From positions 186,001-250,000 of the forward strand of contig CBDDDJ010000005.1 in the NCBI GenBank assembly GCA_965226475.1: a stretch of 64,000 nucleotides of DNA. The letters are read 5' to 3'. This document shows, piece after piece, positions 26,447 through 35,991 of the stretch (position 1 is its first letter; the number at the start of each line of letters is the position of its first letter). Source of the DNA: JASLMY01 sp965226475. Lineage in GTDB: Bacteria; Pseudomonadota; Alphaproteobacteria; GCA-2731375. The notes below the pieces were generated by a model, which worked only from the letters and a program-made list of their open reading frames with translations, searched no databases and was not told where the DNA came from. The translations under genes were made by a program, and so were the position numbers.

Positions 26447-26960
26447 CGTGGACGGAGTGCGACGGGAGAGATTGCGCGCCGCCTTTCGCGAAGATGAGCG
26501 GGGCGGCCTCGATTGCATTCTCCATGCCCGCTTCGCCGTCTTGGCGGTGTTGCTCGTTGGGCACTGGCGACGGCGCGCCCGGAATACGCGGAGATCCATG
26601 TCCTTCTGATCGCGGGCTTCGCCGACCTGGGCGGCCTGCCCTTCCTGTTCGGCCGTTTCGGTCTCTCGGGCCTGAGATGGTCGGTGGTCTTTCCGACGCT
26701 GGACGTCGTGGTGTTGACTTAATCTTCCTATGGCCCCGGGCTCCATTTTTGCCACGACGCCGACGCCGCAATTCAACCTGCAACTCCCCAATTACCTGTA
26801 ACTCTGCCTTTTTGTCGTCGATGGCGCACTCATGGCCCGGATCGAGGCCGGAGGCGGGGAGGGCCCGGCGCTGCTCGCCGACTTTCATGAAATGCCCGCC
26901 GCCACCATTCGCGGCCGGGAGCAGCTGGTGACGGTCTGGCGCCACGTGACCGAAGCATGA
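26447..26960 (+). pseudogene. Degenerate remnant, possibly of a membrane adenylate/guanylate cyclase
   Basis: Two pieces look like the ends of one gene. Frame one (to about 26600) reads RAAFREDERGGLDCILHARFAVLAVLLVGHW and frame two ends with a membrane segment IHVLLIAGFADLGGLPFLFGRFG. At 26870-26960 a third stretch ends MPAATIRGREQLVTVWRHVTEA, like the C-terminal end of class III cyclases (xxIRGRxxPVxVwr). The catalytic core between them is gone. The assignment is tentative. Overall 26368-27056 holds no intact gene. Confidence 0.35.
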
Positions 26961-27056
26961 TGGCGTGCCGCGCGTGCCGTCCTTTCAACATTCCCCTTGC
27001 CCCGTCGCGCCCGGCCGCTTAACCAGGGGTGGCGGGTTTGGGTCGGGAGCGCGGGC

Positions 27057-27314
27057 ATGCGGTGGATCTTGTGGGCGGCGATTCTGGGTCCGGGGCTCGC
27101 CGCGTGCGCCGGCGATAAGGCGAACGTCGGGGTCGAGGGCAAGCTGGACATGGCGCTTTCCTGCCAGTTGAAGTCCTGCATCTGCGTCTCGGTGACGTCG
27201 GCGGCATTCTTCGCGCGCAAGACCTCGCCGGTCAGGTGGCATCGCGACGGCAATGCCTATTGCGACGAGGGCTTCGAACTGGAATTCGGCGAAGACGAAA
27301 AAAGGCGGCGATAG
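27057..27314 (+). CDS. Small lipoprotein
   Basis: An 85-residue protein with an N-terminal export signal and lipobox (WAAILGPGLAACAG, Cys as the likely acylation site). The mature part is cysteine-containing (ALSCQLKSCICVSV...YCDEGFELEFGED). It is not recognised further. It precedes the exported pentapeptide protein by 32 bp and may share an operon with the envelope genes downstream. Confidence 0.65.
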   Translation: MRWILWAAILGPGLAACAGDKANVGVEGKLDMALSCQLKSCICVSVTSAAFFARKTSPVRWHRDGNAYCDEGFELEFGEDEKRRR

Positions 27315-27346
27315 GCCCGGGCGGCGAGGTCGAGGAGGCGACGGGA

Positions 27347-27919
27347 ATGACGGCGAAATTTTGGCTGGCGGGCGCGGTCGCGCTGGCGGTGTCGGCCGGG
27401 ACCGTGGCGGCGCAGGATTCGATTTCGCTGCGGGCGCTCAAGCACGACAAGTCGTGCGAAGGCTGCGAGCTGATCGGCGTCGACCTCCACAACAGCTATC
27501 TCGAGGGGGCGAAACTGAAGGGCGCGAACCTCGCCGGCGCCAACCTGAACCGCGCCTTCCTGAAGGGCGCGGACTTGGCGGGGGCCAAGCTCGCCGGAGC
27601 CGATCTGCGCAAGGCGTCGCTCGCGGGCGCGGACCTGCGGGGCGCCGATCTCACCGGCGCGGACCTCGGCAAGGCGACGCTTCGGGGCGCCGAGCTGGGC
27701 GGCGCCAGGCTTGTCGGCGCCAAGCTCGACAAAGCAAACCTCAAGGGCGCCGACCTGGAAGGCGCGAACCTGACGGGCGCCGACCTCCGCAGGGCGCAGC
27801 TCGCCGGCGCCAGCCTCAAGGGCGCGAATTTGAGCAAGGCCGACATGACCGGCGCCGATTTCGCCGGCGCGGACCTGGCGGATGCCGAGCTCGACGGCGT
27901 CATCGGCTATACGCGATGA
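27347..27919 (+). CDS. Exported pentapeptide-repeat protein
   Basis: A 190-residue protein with a signal peptide (FWLAGAVALAVSAGTVAAQ) followed by about 27 tandem A(D/N)LxG-type pentapeptides from residue 45 to the end, which form a right-handed quadrilateral beta-helix. AGGAGG precedes the ATG at 27347. It overlaps the transglycosylase start (ATGA). Because it is exported it is unlikely to be a gyrase-protecting Qnr-type protein; the function is unknown. Confidence 0.85.
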   Translation: MTAKFWLAGAVALAVSAGTVAAQDSISLRALKHDKSCEGCELIGVDLHNSYLEGAKLKGANLAGANLNRAFLKGADLAGAKLAGADLRKASLAGADLRGADLTGADLGKATLRGAELGGARLVGAKLDKANLKGADLEGANLTGADLRRAQLAGASLKGANLSKADMTGADFAGADLADAELDGVIGYTR

Positions 27920-28887
27920 GCCGTCTTCTCCGCGCGGCCCTGTTGTTCGCCGCCGGCCTGGCCGTCGCGCCGGGCGCCGGCGCGGAAAGCTTCGATTCCT
28001 GGCTGAAGGCGCTCCGCGCCGAGGCGCTGGGGAAAGGCGTCAAGGCCGAGACCCTGGATGCCGCGCTGCGGGGGGTGGAACCTATCGGTCGCGTGATCGA
28101 GCTCGACCGCAAACAGCCGGAATTCACCCTGACCTTCGATCAGTACATCACCCGGGTGGTATCGAAATCGCGCATCGATGCCGGCCGCGCTCGGTTCGCC
28201 AAGCATCGAGTCCTGCTCGACGAGGTTTTGAGGAAATTCGGCGTGCAATCGCGCTTCATCGTGGCGCTCTGGGGGATCGAATCGGATTTTGGCCGGGTCA
28301 CCGGAGGCTTTCCGGTGATCCCCGCGCTCGCCACGCTCGCCCACGACGGCAGGCGTAGCGCCTATTTCCGAGGCGAATTGTTGCAGGCGCTGAAGATCCT
28401 GGACGAGGGCCACATCGGGGTCGACGAAATGGTCGGCTCCTGGGCCGGCGCGATGGGCCAAAGCCAGTTCATGCCCTCGAGCTTTCGCGCCTACGCCCGC
28501 GACTTCGACGGCGACGGCAGGCGGGATATCTGGACCACACTCCCCGACGTCTTCGCCTCGGCGGCCAACTATCTGGCGCGCTCCGGATGGAAGGGCGACC
28601 AGACATGGGGCCGCCGGATTCGGCTGCCCAAGGGCTTCGACAGGGCCAAGGCAGGCCTGAAAGTCCGCCGTACCGTTCCCGAATGGGCGAAGTTGGGTGT
28701 CCAGAACGTCGACGGCGGGCCCTTGCCGACACGGGCGCTGAAGGCCTCCGTCATCATTCCGTCCAAGGATGGTTCGGGGCCCGCCTTCCTGATCTACCAG
28801 AACTACCGGATCATTCTAAAGTGGAACCGGTCGCATTATTTCGCAATGGCGGTGGGACGTCTCTCCGACGCCATCGGGGCGAAATAA
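27916..28887 (+). CDS. Lytic murein transglycosylase, MltB family
   Basis: A 323-residue periplasmic enzyme with a signal peptide (LLRAALLFAAGLAVAPGAGA). The catalytic Glu is in ALWGIESDFGRVTGGFP near residue 120. WAGAMGQSQFMPSSFRAYARDFDGDGRRDIW is the SLT_2 signature. It cleaves peptidoglycan to 1,6-anhydro-muropeptides. It is coupled to the upstream pentapeptide gene and followed by rlpA, forming a cell-wall remodelling cluster. Confidence 0.93.
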   Translation: MSRLLRAALLFAAGLAVAPGAGAESFDSWLKALRAEALGKGVKAETLDAALRGVEPIGRVIELDRKQPEFTLTFDQYITRVVSKSRIDAGRARFAKHRVLLDEVLRKFGVQSRFIVALWGIESDFGRVTGGFPVIPALATLAHDGRRSAYFRGELLQALKILDEGHIGVDEMVGSWAGAMGQSQFMPSSFRAYARDFDGDGRRDIWTTLPDVFASAANYLARSGWKGDQTWGRRIRLPKGFDRAKAGLKVRRTVPEWAKLGVQNVDGGPLPTRALKASVIIPSKDGSGPAFLIYQNYRIILKWNRSHYFAMAVGRLSDAIGAK

Positions 28888-28982
28888 GCGGAAAACGGCG
28901 AATGACAACCAAGCTTGTTCAAGCACCGTTCTCGCGGTAGATTACCACATCCTGGCGAGTCGCAGTGCACGGACACGAAATC

Positions 28983-29969
28983 ATGTGTCGGACGCGAGTC
29001 TGGTACCCCCTGGGTTTGGCATTCCTGGCATTGCAGCTGGCGGGGTGTGCCGAGACGCAGCTCGCCCTCCATGTGGCGAAAAAGATCGGTCAGGCGGGCG
29101 AAACGACCGCCAGCGGCCAGCCGTCGCCGATCGATCGCGACAAGATCAAGGTCGGTAAGCCCTATCAGATCAAAGGCGTGTGGTATTACCCCAAACGCCA
29201 CCCCGACTATGACGCGACCGGCATCGCGTCGTGGTATGGCGAGGCCTTCGACGGTCGCAAGACCGCCAACGGCGAGATCTACGATATGAACGCGCTGACG
29301 GCGGCCCACAAGACCCTGCCACTGCCGACCAACGTGCGCGTCACCAATCTTTCGAACGGCCGCTCGATCATGCTCAGGGTCAACGACCGCGGTCCCTTCG
29401 CGCATGGCCGCATCATCGACGTCTCGCGCCGAGCCGCGCAGTTGTTGGGCTTTCAGGGCGCCGGCACGGCCAAGGTCCGCGTGCAGGTCGAGGACGCGGG
29501 CGGGGGCCAGGTCGCCGCCAGGCCGCATGCCAGCGAAGCGGAGCGCAAGGCGTTGCCGGCACTGCCGAAAAAGGGGGTCACGTCCGAACGCCTGGCACCG
29601 CCACCCGGCACGGCCAAGAAGCCGCTGGCCGCGGCCTCGCGGCGCACCGGCGCGCGCCTGGCCGCGGCCCCGCCGCGCCGCCGGGGCGGCTCGGGCACCG
29701 CCGCGCCGCCGCGCGTCGTCACCGTCGCCGCCATCAAGCCCAGCCGGATCTTCATCCAGGCGGGCTCCTTCATCAAATACGACAACGCCATTCGCCTCCG
29801 CGCCCGGCTCGCCCATCTGGGCCGGACCAAGATCGCCGCCGTGTGGGTGAGAGAGCGTGAATTCTTTCGCGTCCGCGTCGGCCCGGTCGACACGGTCGAA
29901 CGCGCCGACCGGATCCTGAACTCGGTCATCGCCAAGGGCCTGACCGACGCGCGCATCATCGTCGATTGA
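28983..29969 (+). CDS. rlpA: Septal-ring lytic transglycosylase RlpA, SPOR-containing
   Basis: A 328-residue lipoprotein: signal and lipobox LALQLAGCAE, a double-psi beta-barrel domain (GIASWYGEAFDGRKTANGEIYDMNALTAAHKTLPLPTNVRVTNLSNG...VNDRGPF), a proline/alanine-rich linker, and a C-terminal SPOR domain (RIFIQAGSFIKYDNAIRLRARLA). SPOR binds denuded glycan at the septum. I prefer the ATG at 28983 over an upstream GTG because it gives a clean signal peptide. Confidence 0.94.
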   Translation: MCRTRVWYPLGLAFLALQLAGCAETQLALHVAKKIGQAGETTASGQPSPIDRDKIKVGKPYQIKGVWYYPKRHPDYDATGIASWYGEAFDGRKTANGEIYDMNALTAAHKTLPLPTNVRVTNLSNGRSIMLRVNDRGPFAHGRIIDVSRRAAQLLGFQGAGTAKVRVQVEDAGGGQVAARPHASEAERKALPALPKKGVTSERLAPPPGTAKKPLAAASRRTGARLAAAPPRRRGGSGTAAPPRVVTVAAIKPSRIFIQAGSFIKYDNAIRLRARLAHLGRTKIAAVWVREREFFRVRVGPVDTVERADRILNSVIAKGLTDARIIVD

Positions 29970-29980
29970 GGCAGCCAAAC

Positions 29981-30436
29981 ATGAAGCTTTCCGCGAACTT
30001 CTCCCTGGCCGAGGCGCTCAAGTCGCAGACCGCCGTTCGTCGAGGCATCGACAACATGCCATCCGATAACGAAATCCAATACCTTCGTGATGTGGCGCTC
30101 AATATACTCCAGCCGGTCCGCGACCATTACGGCGTGCCTTTCTCCCCATCCTCCTGGTACCGCTGCGTCGCGCTCTGCCAGGCAATCGGCTCCAGCACGA
30201 CCAGCCAGCACGCGAAGGGGCAGGCCGCCGACTTCGAAGTGCCGAGCGTTCCCAACCTCGACCTCGCCAAGTGGATCGAGGCCGAGTTGAATTTCGATCA
30301 ACTCATTCTGGAGCACTGGGACGCACGAGATCCAACGGCCGGTTGGATCCATTGCAGCTACGTGGACCGGGCGACGAACCGAACGGAGGTCCTGCGCTTC
30401 GACGGCAATACCTACCTGCCCGGCCTGCCGGGGTGA
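29981..30436 (+). CDS. M15-family peptidase (phage-lysin-like D,D-carboxypeptidase fold)
   Basis: A 151-residue protein without a signal peptide. The zinc-site motifs are visible: SSWYRC, SQHAKGQAADFEV (His and Asp) and WIHCSY (His). It resembles peptidase_M15_3 enzymes, common as phage endolysins and in prophage-derived loci. It sits between rlpA and dacA, which are usually adjacent. The lack of a signal peptide suggests it came from a phage. Confidence 0.8.
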   Translation: MKLSANFSLAEALKSQTAVRRGIDNMPSDNEIQYLRDVALNILQPVRDHYGVPFSPSSWYRCVALCQAIGSSTTSQHAKGQAADFEVPSVPNLDLAKWIEAELNFDQLILEHWDARDPTAGWIHCSYVDRATNRTEVLRFDGNTYLPGLPG

Positions 30437-30561
30437 CGAATAGGGCATTCCCGTCGGCTGTCTGGGTGTTCGAACACGGCGGAAACCAAGCGGTGCGATT
30501 TTCGCGCGGCTTCGAATTGCCGGGTTGACCGAAACGGCCGGATCAGCGCAGGATCGCCACC

Positions 30562-31725
30562 ATGAACGATACACGAACACCGGGGGGGATGCAGGGTCGG
30601 ATCGCGACCGCCGTCGCCGGCCTGTTGGTCATGTTTTGGGGGGCTTCGGCTCAGGCGATCGAAACCCCCGCGCGCCATGCGTTGCTGATCGATTCCGAGA
30701 CCGGGGCGGTGCTGCTGGAGAAGGACGCCGAGACGCCGATGCCGCCCGCCTCGATGTCCAAACTCATGACCGTCTACATGGTCTTCCGTGCGCTGAAGGA
30801 GCAGGGGCTCGGCCTCGACGACACCTTCGAGGTCTCGAAAAAGGCCTGGAAAATGGGTGGCGCCAAGATGTTCGTCGAGGTCGGCAAGCGGGTCCGGGTC
30901 GAGGATCTGCTCAAGGGCGTGATCATCCAGTCCGGCAACGATGCCTGCATCGTGCTGGCCGAGGGGCTGGCGGGGAGCGAAGTGGCCTTCGCCGACGAGA
31001 TGAACGTGGTGGCCGCCAAGATCGGTCTCGAGAACAGCTACTTCCGCAACGCCAGCGGCTGGCCCGACCCCGAACACGTGATGAGCGCCTGGGATCTCGC
31101 GCGGCTCTCGAAGCGCTTGATCGTGGAATTCCCCGGGTATTACAAGCTCTTCAAGGTCAAGGAGTTCACCTACAACAAGATTCGCCAGGGGAACCGCAAT
31201 CCGCTGCTCTACGACAACCTGGGCGCCGACGGGCTGAAGACCGGCCACACCGAGGCCTCGGGTTACGGCTTGGTCGCCTCGGCGATGCGCAAGGGCCGTC
31301 GTCTGATCTTGGTGCTGAACGGCCTCCAGAGCGTCAACCAGCGTAGCCGGGAGAGCTCGCGTCTCCTGGGCTGGGCCTTCCGCCGGTTCGCCAACTACGA
31401 GCTCTTCTCCATCGGCGAGGAGGTGGGGAAGGCCGCCGTCTGGCTCGGCACCGCCGATAGCGTGCCACTGGTACTGGACGGCCCTCTGACCGTGACCGTC
31501 CCGCGCAAGGCGCGCAAGGGGATGAAGGTGACCATCGGCTACGACGGGCCGGTGCCCGCGCCGATTCGAAAAGGGACGCGGATCGCCACGCTCCGGGTCG
31601 AGGCCGAGGGGGCCGCGCCGATCGAGAAACCGCTGCTGGCGGCCCGCGACGTGGAACGGCGCGGGCCTCTCGGCCGGCTCTGGGGCGCGCTCGCCCACAT
31701 GGTCCTCGGCGTCGGCGCCGAGTGA
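30562..31725 (+). CDS. dacA: D-alanyl-D-alanine carboxypeptidase (PBP5/6 type)
   Basis: A 387-residue class S11 enzyme. A signal peptide ends near AQA (residue 32). The active site is SMSK (Ser64-Lys67), with SGN near residue 130 and KTG in LKTGHTEASG. The C-terminal PBP5_C domain and an end segment (LGRLWGALAHMVLG) could anchor it to the membrane. It trims D-Ala from peptidoglycan stems. Its stop overlaps the holB start. Confidence 0.94.
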   Translation: MNDTRTPGGMQGRIATAVAGLLVMFWGASAQAIETPARHALLIDSETGAVLLEKDAETPMPPASMSKLMTVYMVFRALKEQGLGLDDTFEVSKKAWKMGGAKMFVEVGKRVRVEDLLKGVIIQSGNDACIVLAEGLAGSEVAFADEMNVVAAKIGLENSYFRNASGWPDPEHVMSAWDLARLSKRLIVEFPGYYKLFKVKEFTYNKIRQGNRNPLLYDNLGADGLKTGHTEASGYGLVASAMRKGRRLILVLNGLQSVNQRSRESSRLLGWAFRRFANYELFSIGEEVGKAAVWLGTADSVPLVLDGPLTVTVPRKARKGMKVTIGYDGPVPAPIRKGTRIATLRVEAEGAAPIEKPLLAARDVERRGPLGRLWGALAHMVLGVGAE

Positions 31726-32825
31726 GCGGGACGGGACCGGTAGTGGAGCAACGGGAGGACGACACTTTCCACCCCCGCCATACCGTCGACTTGGTGGGCC
31801 ATGGGGCGGCCGAGGCGGCGCTGCTGGACGCGGCCGCCGGCGGCCGGCTGGCGCCCGGCTGGCTGATCACGGGGCCGGCCGGCATCGGCAAGGCGACGCT
31901 CGCTTATCGTTTTGCCCGTTTCATGCTGGCGGGGGGCGGCGACGCCGGCCTCTTCGCCGAGGCGCCGACCAGCCTCCACGTGGCACCGGACAATCCGGTG
32001 TTCCGGCGGGTGGAAGCGAGTGCGCACGTCGATCTCGTCACTATCGAACGTGAGCTAAGCGAGCAGACTGGACGTCCCTCGGCCTTTATCCGGATCGATC
32101 AGGTACGCTCGATCGTCCGTTTCTTTCGCCTGACGGCGGGAGAGTCCGGCTGGCGGATCGCCATCGTCGACGGCGCCGACACCATGAACGAGGCCGCCGC
32201 CAACGCACTTCTAAAAATTCTGGAGGAACCCCCGGCGGGCGCGCTGCTGCTGCTGACGGCCGGTGCGCCAACTCAGGTCATTCCCACCATCCGTTCGCGC
32301 TGTCGCCACCTGGTGCTGCGACCGCTGGAGGAAACGAGACTCCAGGACCTGCTCACGACGCGCCATCCGGGTCTCGACGCGGCGGACCACCGGGCGATCG
32401 CCTGCCTCGCCGATGGCAGTCCCGGACGGGCGCAAGACCTGGTGGCGGCCGGAGGCCTCGACGTCTATCGCGACATGTTGGCCTTGTTGGAACCGGCGCC
32501 CCGTCTCGATATCCCCCGTCTCCACGCCTTGAGTGACCGTCTTGCTAGACGGGAAAGACAAGCGGAGTTTGAGGTTTGGTTGGATTTGCTCGGACTTTGG
32601 ATCAACCGCTCCATTCGTGCCGCCGCCGGCCGTCCCGAGGCCGAAGTGGTGGCCGGGGAGGCTGCGCTCGCCCAGCGTCTGCTGCCCCGGGCCGGCCTTG
32701 ATCGCTGGCTCGACCTGTGGGACAAGGTGGCGCGCCTCGCCCGGCGCGCGGATACGGCGAGCCTGGATCGCAAACAGGTGGTTCTGGCGGCCTTCCTGGC
32801 GGTTGCGGACACGGTTCGCGGCTGA
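31722..32825 (+). CDS. holB: DNA polymerase III subunit delta'
   Basis: A 367-residue clamp-loader subunit. It shows WLITGPAGIGKATLAYRFARF near residue 48 (P-loop), IAIVDGADTMNEAAANALLKILEEPP (delta' signature with sensor region) and TIRSRCRHLVLRPL (SRC motif). The GTG start at 31722 overlaps the dacA stop (GTGA). In many related genomes tmk lies between dacA and holB; here it is missing. Confidence 0.95.
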   Translation: MSGTGPVVEQREDDTFHPRHTVDLVGHGAAEAALLDAAAGGRLAPGWLITGPAGIGKATLAYRFARFMLAGGGDAGLFAEAPTSLHVAPDNPVFRRVEASAHVDLVTIERELSEQTGRPSAFIRIDQVRSIVRFFRLTAGESGWRIAIVDGADTMNEAAANALLKILEEPPAGALLLLTAGAPTQVIPTIRSRCRHLVLRPLEETRLQDLLTTRHPGLDAADHRAIACLADGSPGRAQDLVAAGGLDVYRDMLALLEPAPRLDIPRLHALSDRLARRERQAEFEVWLDLLGLWINRSIRAAAGRPEAEVVAGEAALAQRLLPRAGLDRWLDLWDKVARLARRADTASLDRKQVVLAAFLAVADTVRG

Positions 32826-32857
32826 GTGGGCAACCGAAATCTGGGACGGTGGCGGCC

Positions 32858-34444
32858 ATGAGTGGGCAGGAGTCCTTTTACATCACCACGGCGATAAGCT
32901 ATCCGAACGGACCGCCCCATATCGGTCACGCGTATGAGCTGATTGCGACTGATGTGATTGCTCGGTTTATGCGACTCGATGGCCTTGATGTCTTCTTCCT
33001 GACCGGCACCGACGAGCACGGCATCAAGATGGAGCAGACGGCGCGGGCCGAGGGCATCGAACCGGCCGAGCTCGCCGACCGCATCACGCCCGAATTCAGC
33101 CGTATGGCGGAGGTGCTGAACGCCTCTAACAACGATTTCATCCGCACGACCGAGCCGCGCCACCATGCCTCGGTGCGGGAGCTGTGGCGGCGGATGGCGG
33201 CGGCGGGCGACATCTATCTCGACAGCTATGCCGGCTGGTATTCGGTCCGCGACGAGGCCTATTACGCCGAGGAGGAACTGATCGAGGTCGAGGGCGGCGC
33301 CAAGCTCTCGCCCCAGGGCTCGCCCGTCGAGTGGCTCGAGGAACCGAGCTACTTCTTCCGCCTGTCGGCTTATCAAGACCGGCTTTTGGCCCATTACGAG
33401 GCCCATCCCGACTTCATCCAGCCCGAATCGCGCCGCAACGAGGTCATGAGCTTCGTGAGGTCCGGGCTCCGCGACCTGTCGATCAGCCGTACCACCTTCA
33501 GCTGGGGCGTGCCGGTGCCGGACGACCCGGCCCATGTCATGTACGTCTGGGTCGACGCGCTCACCAATTACCTGACGGCAACCGGTTTTCCAGCCGAGGA
33601 TTACGACCGCCGTACGTCCGAGACGCCGGCATGGCCATGCGACATACATGTTATCGGCAAGGACATCGTACGTTTTCACGCTATATACTGGCCGGCCTTC
33701 CTGATGTCGGCGGGCGTCGAGGTGCCGCGTCGCGTGTTTGCCCACGGCTTCCTCAACGTCAAGGGCGAGAAAATGTCGAAATCGGTCGGCAACGTCATCG
33801 ATCCCTTTGATCTGGTCGAGGGTTTTGGCGTCGATCAGGTTCGTTACTTCTTCATGGCGGAAGTCCGCTTCGGCCAAGACGGCAGCTATTCGCCCGACGC
33901 CATGGTCCGCCGCATCAACTCCGACCTCGCCAACGATTTCGGCAACCTCGCGCAGCGCGTGCTCTCCATGATCAACCGCAACTGCGATGGCCGGGTGCCG
34001 GCGCCGGGACCGCTCGAGGTACGCGACGAGGCGCTGCTGGCGGCGGCTGCATCGGTATTGGAAACTGCGCGAAACTCGATTATCAGAAGCCTCGACATAC
34101 ATGATATGCTTGCGGAGACATGGCGCGTGATCGGCGAGGCCAACCGCTATGTCGACGCGGAAGCGCCGTGGGGGCTCCGGAAGACCGATCCCCCCCGAAT
34201 GGCGACCGTGCTTTACGTGCTGGCGGAAACCATCCGCCGCCTGGCCATCCTCGCCCAGCCGACGGTGCCGGAGGGGGCGGGGCGAATCCTCGATCAGCTG
34301 GCGGTGCCGGAGGGACCGGAACATCGCGGTTTCGCCTGCATCCACGATTCCGCCGACCGCCTTGACCCGGGCCGAGAATTGCCCAAGCCGCAAGGCGTCT
34401 TCCCGCGCTTGAGCCCGCCGGACGAAGAGACCGCGCGATGCTGA
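32858..34444 (+). CDS. metG: Methionyl-tRNA synthetase
   Basis: A 528-residue class Ia synthetase of the short form without the zinc knuckle pairs. HIGH is HIGH itself at residues 21-24 (PPHIGHAYE) and KMSKS is at about 305 (GEKMSKSVGN). The anticodon-binding helical domain follows (WRVIGEANRYVDAEAPW). The ATG at 32858 is 32 bp after holB. The stop overlaps the tatD start by 7 bp. Confidence 0.97.
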   Translation: MSGQESFYITTAISYPNGPPHIGHAYELIATDVIARFMRLDGLDVFFLTGTDEHGIKMEQTARAEGIEPAELADRITPEFSRMAEVLNASNNDFIRTTEPRHHASVRELWRRMAAAGDIYLDSYAGWYSVRDEAYYAEEELIEVEGGAKLSPQGSPVEWLEEPSYFFRLSAYQDRLLAHYEAHPDFIQPESRRNEVMSFVRSGLRDLSISRTTFSWGVPVPDDPAHVMYVWVDALTNYLTATGFPAEDYDRRTSETPAWPCDIHVIGKDIVRFHAIYWPAFLMSAGVEVPRRVFAHGFLNVKGEKMSKSVGNVIDPFDLVEGFGVDQVRYFFMAEVRFGQDGSYSPDAMVRRINSDLANDFGNLAQRVLSMINRNCDGRVPAPGPLEVRDEALLAAAASVLETARNSIIRSLDIHDMLAETWRVIGEANRYVDAEAPWGLRKTDPPRMATVLYVLAETIRRLAILAQPTVPEGAGRILDQLAVPEGPEHRGFACIHDSADRLDPGRELPKPQGVFPRLSPPDEETARC

Positions 34445-35226
34445 TCGACAGCCACTGCCACCTCGACGTCAAGGGGCTTGACGATGAATTCGACGAGGTG
34501 CTGGCCCGGGCCGAGGCGGCGGGCGTCGGTGGCATGGTGACGATCTGCACACGGGTCGACGAATTCCCGCGCGTCCTGGCCTTGGCCGAGCGGCGGGACA
34601 ACATCTGGTGTTCCGTCGGCCTCCACCCCCACGACGCGGCGCGTGAGCCGGAGCTGGAGACGAGCGATCTCGTCCGCCGCTCGGCCCACCCGAAAGTCGT
34701 CGGTATCGGCGAGTGCGGGCTCGACTTCCACTACGACAAAAGCCCCAGGGACGTGCAAACGGTCCAATTCCTGAAGCACATCGAGGCGGCGCGCGAGACC
34801 GGCCTGCCGCTGATCGTCCACAGCCGTGCGGCCGACGCGGAAATGGCGGAAATCCTGCGCGCCGAGATGAAAAAAGGTGCTTTTCCAGGCGTCATGCACT
34901 GTTTTTCCTCCGGCCCGGCGCTGGCCGAGGCCGCCCTCGATGTCGGCTTCTACCTTTCCTTTTCCGGCATTCTCACCTTCAAGACGGCGGACCAGCTGAG
35001 GGCGATCGCCAAGGCGACGCCCCGGGAGCGGATCCTGGTCGAGACGGATTCGCCCTTTCTCGCCCCGGTGCCGATGCGCGGCAAGCGGTGCGAGCCAGCC
35101 TTCGTCGCCCACACCGCGAACGCGCTCGCCGCCCTCCTGGGTCTGGGCGCGGGCGACGTGGCGCGGTTGACGACGGAAAACTTCCACCGCCTGTTCGCCA
35201 AGGCAGCGCCTTTGGCCCGGGACTGA
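34438..35226 (+). CDS. tatD: TatD-family metal-dependent hydrolase
   Basis: A 262-residue TIM-barrel nuclease-type hydrolase: DSHCHLD near the start (metal HxH), GECGLDFHYD (Glu), IVHSRAAD (His), VMHCFSSG (His) and VETDSPFLAP (Asp). The complete set of ligands is present. These enzymes act as 3'-5' exonucleases or D-aminoacyl-type hydrolases. It overlaps metG, as often in this group. Confidence 0.95.
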   Translation: MLIDSHCHLDVKGLDDEFDEVLARAEAAGVGGMVTICTRVDEFPRVLALAERRDNIWCSVGLHPHDAAREPELETSDLVRRSAHPKVVGIGECGLDFHYDKSPRDVQTVQFLKHIEAARETGLPLIVHSRAADAEMAEILRAEMKKGAFPGVMHCFSSGPALAEAALDVGFYLSFSGILTFKTADQLRAIAKATPRERILVETDSPFLAPVPMRGKRCEPAFVAHTANALAALLGLGAGDVARLTTENFHRLFAKAAPLARD

Positions 35227-35236
35227 GGCGCCGGCG

Positions 35237-35991
35237 GTGCGCGCCACGATCCTCGGCTGCGGTACTTCGGGCGGGGTGCCGAGAATCGGCGGAGTTTGGG
35301 GCGTCTGTGACCGGAAAGAGCCCCGGAATCGCCGGATGCGAGCCTCCATCCTGGTCGAAAGCGGCGATGCGGCGCTTTTGATCGACACCTCGCCCGACCT
35401 CCGCGTCCAATGCCTCAATAACGACATCCGGCGGCTCGACGCGGTGCTCTACACCCACGAACACGCCGATCACACGCACGGAATAGATGAATTGCGCGCC
35501 TTTGCAATGATGCAAAAAGAGCGTGTTCCGATCTACGCCGATGGCGAAACATTGGGCATCCTGAAACAGCGCTTCGGCTATATTTTCGCCTCCCAGCCGG
35601 GCTATCCGGCAATTTGCGAGGGACATGAAATCGATCTCGCGCCCTTCCGGGTGGCGGGGGTCGACGTCACTCCCTTCCGCCAGGGGCATGGTTGGATGAC
35701 AACGCTCGGGTTTCGTTTGGTTCGATTGCTTACTCGACGGATCTGAATGCATTGGATGAGGAAGCGTTCGAGGCCTTGGCGGGCGTCGAGGTCTGGATCG
35801 TCGACGCGCTTCGCCCCAAGCCGCACCCGACACACGCCCATCTCGACCTGACCTTGGAGTGGATCGCACGGGTTCGGCCGAAGAAAGCCTATCTCACCCA
35901 CATGACCTGGGAGATGGACTACGCCACGCTGCGCGACACGCTTCCCCGGGGCGTGGAGCCCGCCTATGACGGCTTGGTGATCGAAACCTAG
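35237..35991 (+). pseudogene. MBL-fold (PhnP-like) hydrolase with a single-base frameshift
   Basis: The first frame has the metallo-beta-lactamase signature YTHEHADHTHGIDELR (HxHxDH) and ends wrongly at 35746. The second frame resumes family sequence at about 35718: FGSIAYSTDLNALDEEAFEALAGVEVWIVDALRPKPHPTHAHL, then AYLTHM and the final YDGLVIET. One missing base in the run CGTTTGG (expected CGTTTTGG) restores a normal ~251-residue protein. This could be a true mutation or a homopolymer sequencing error. Confidence 0.85.
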
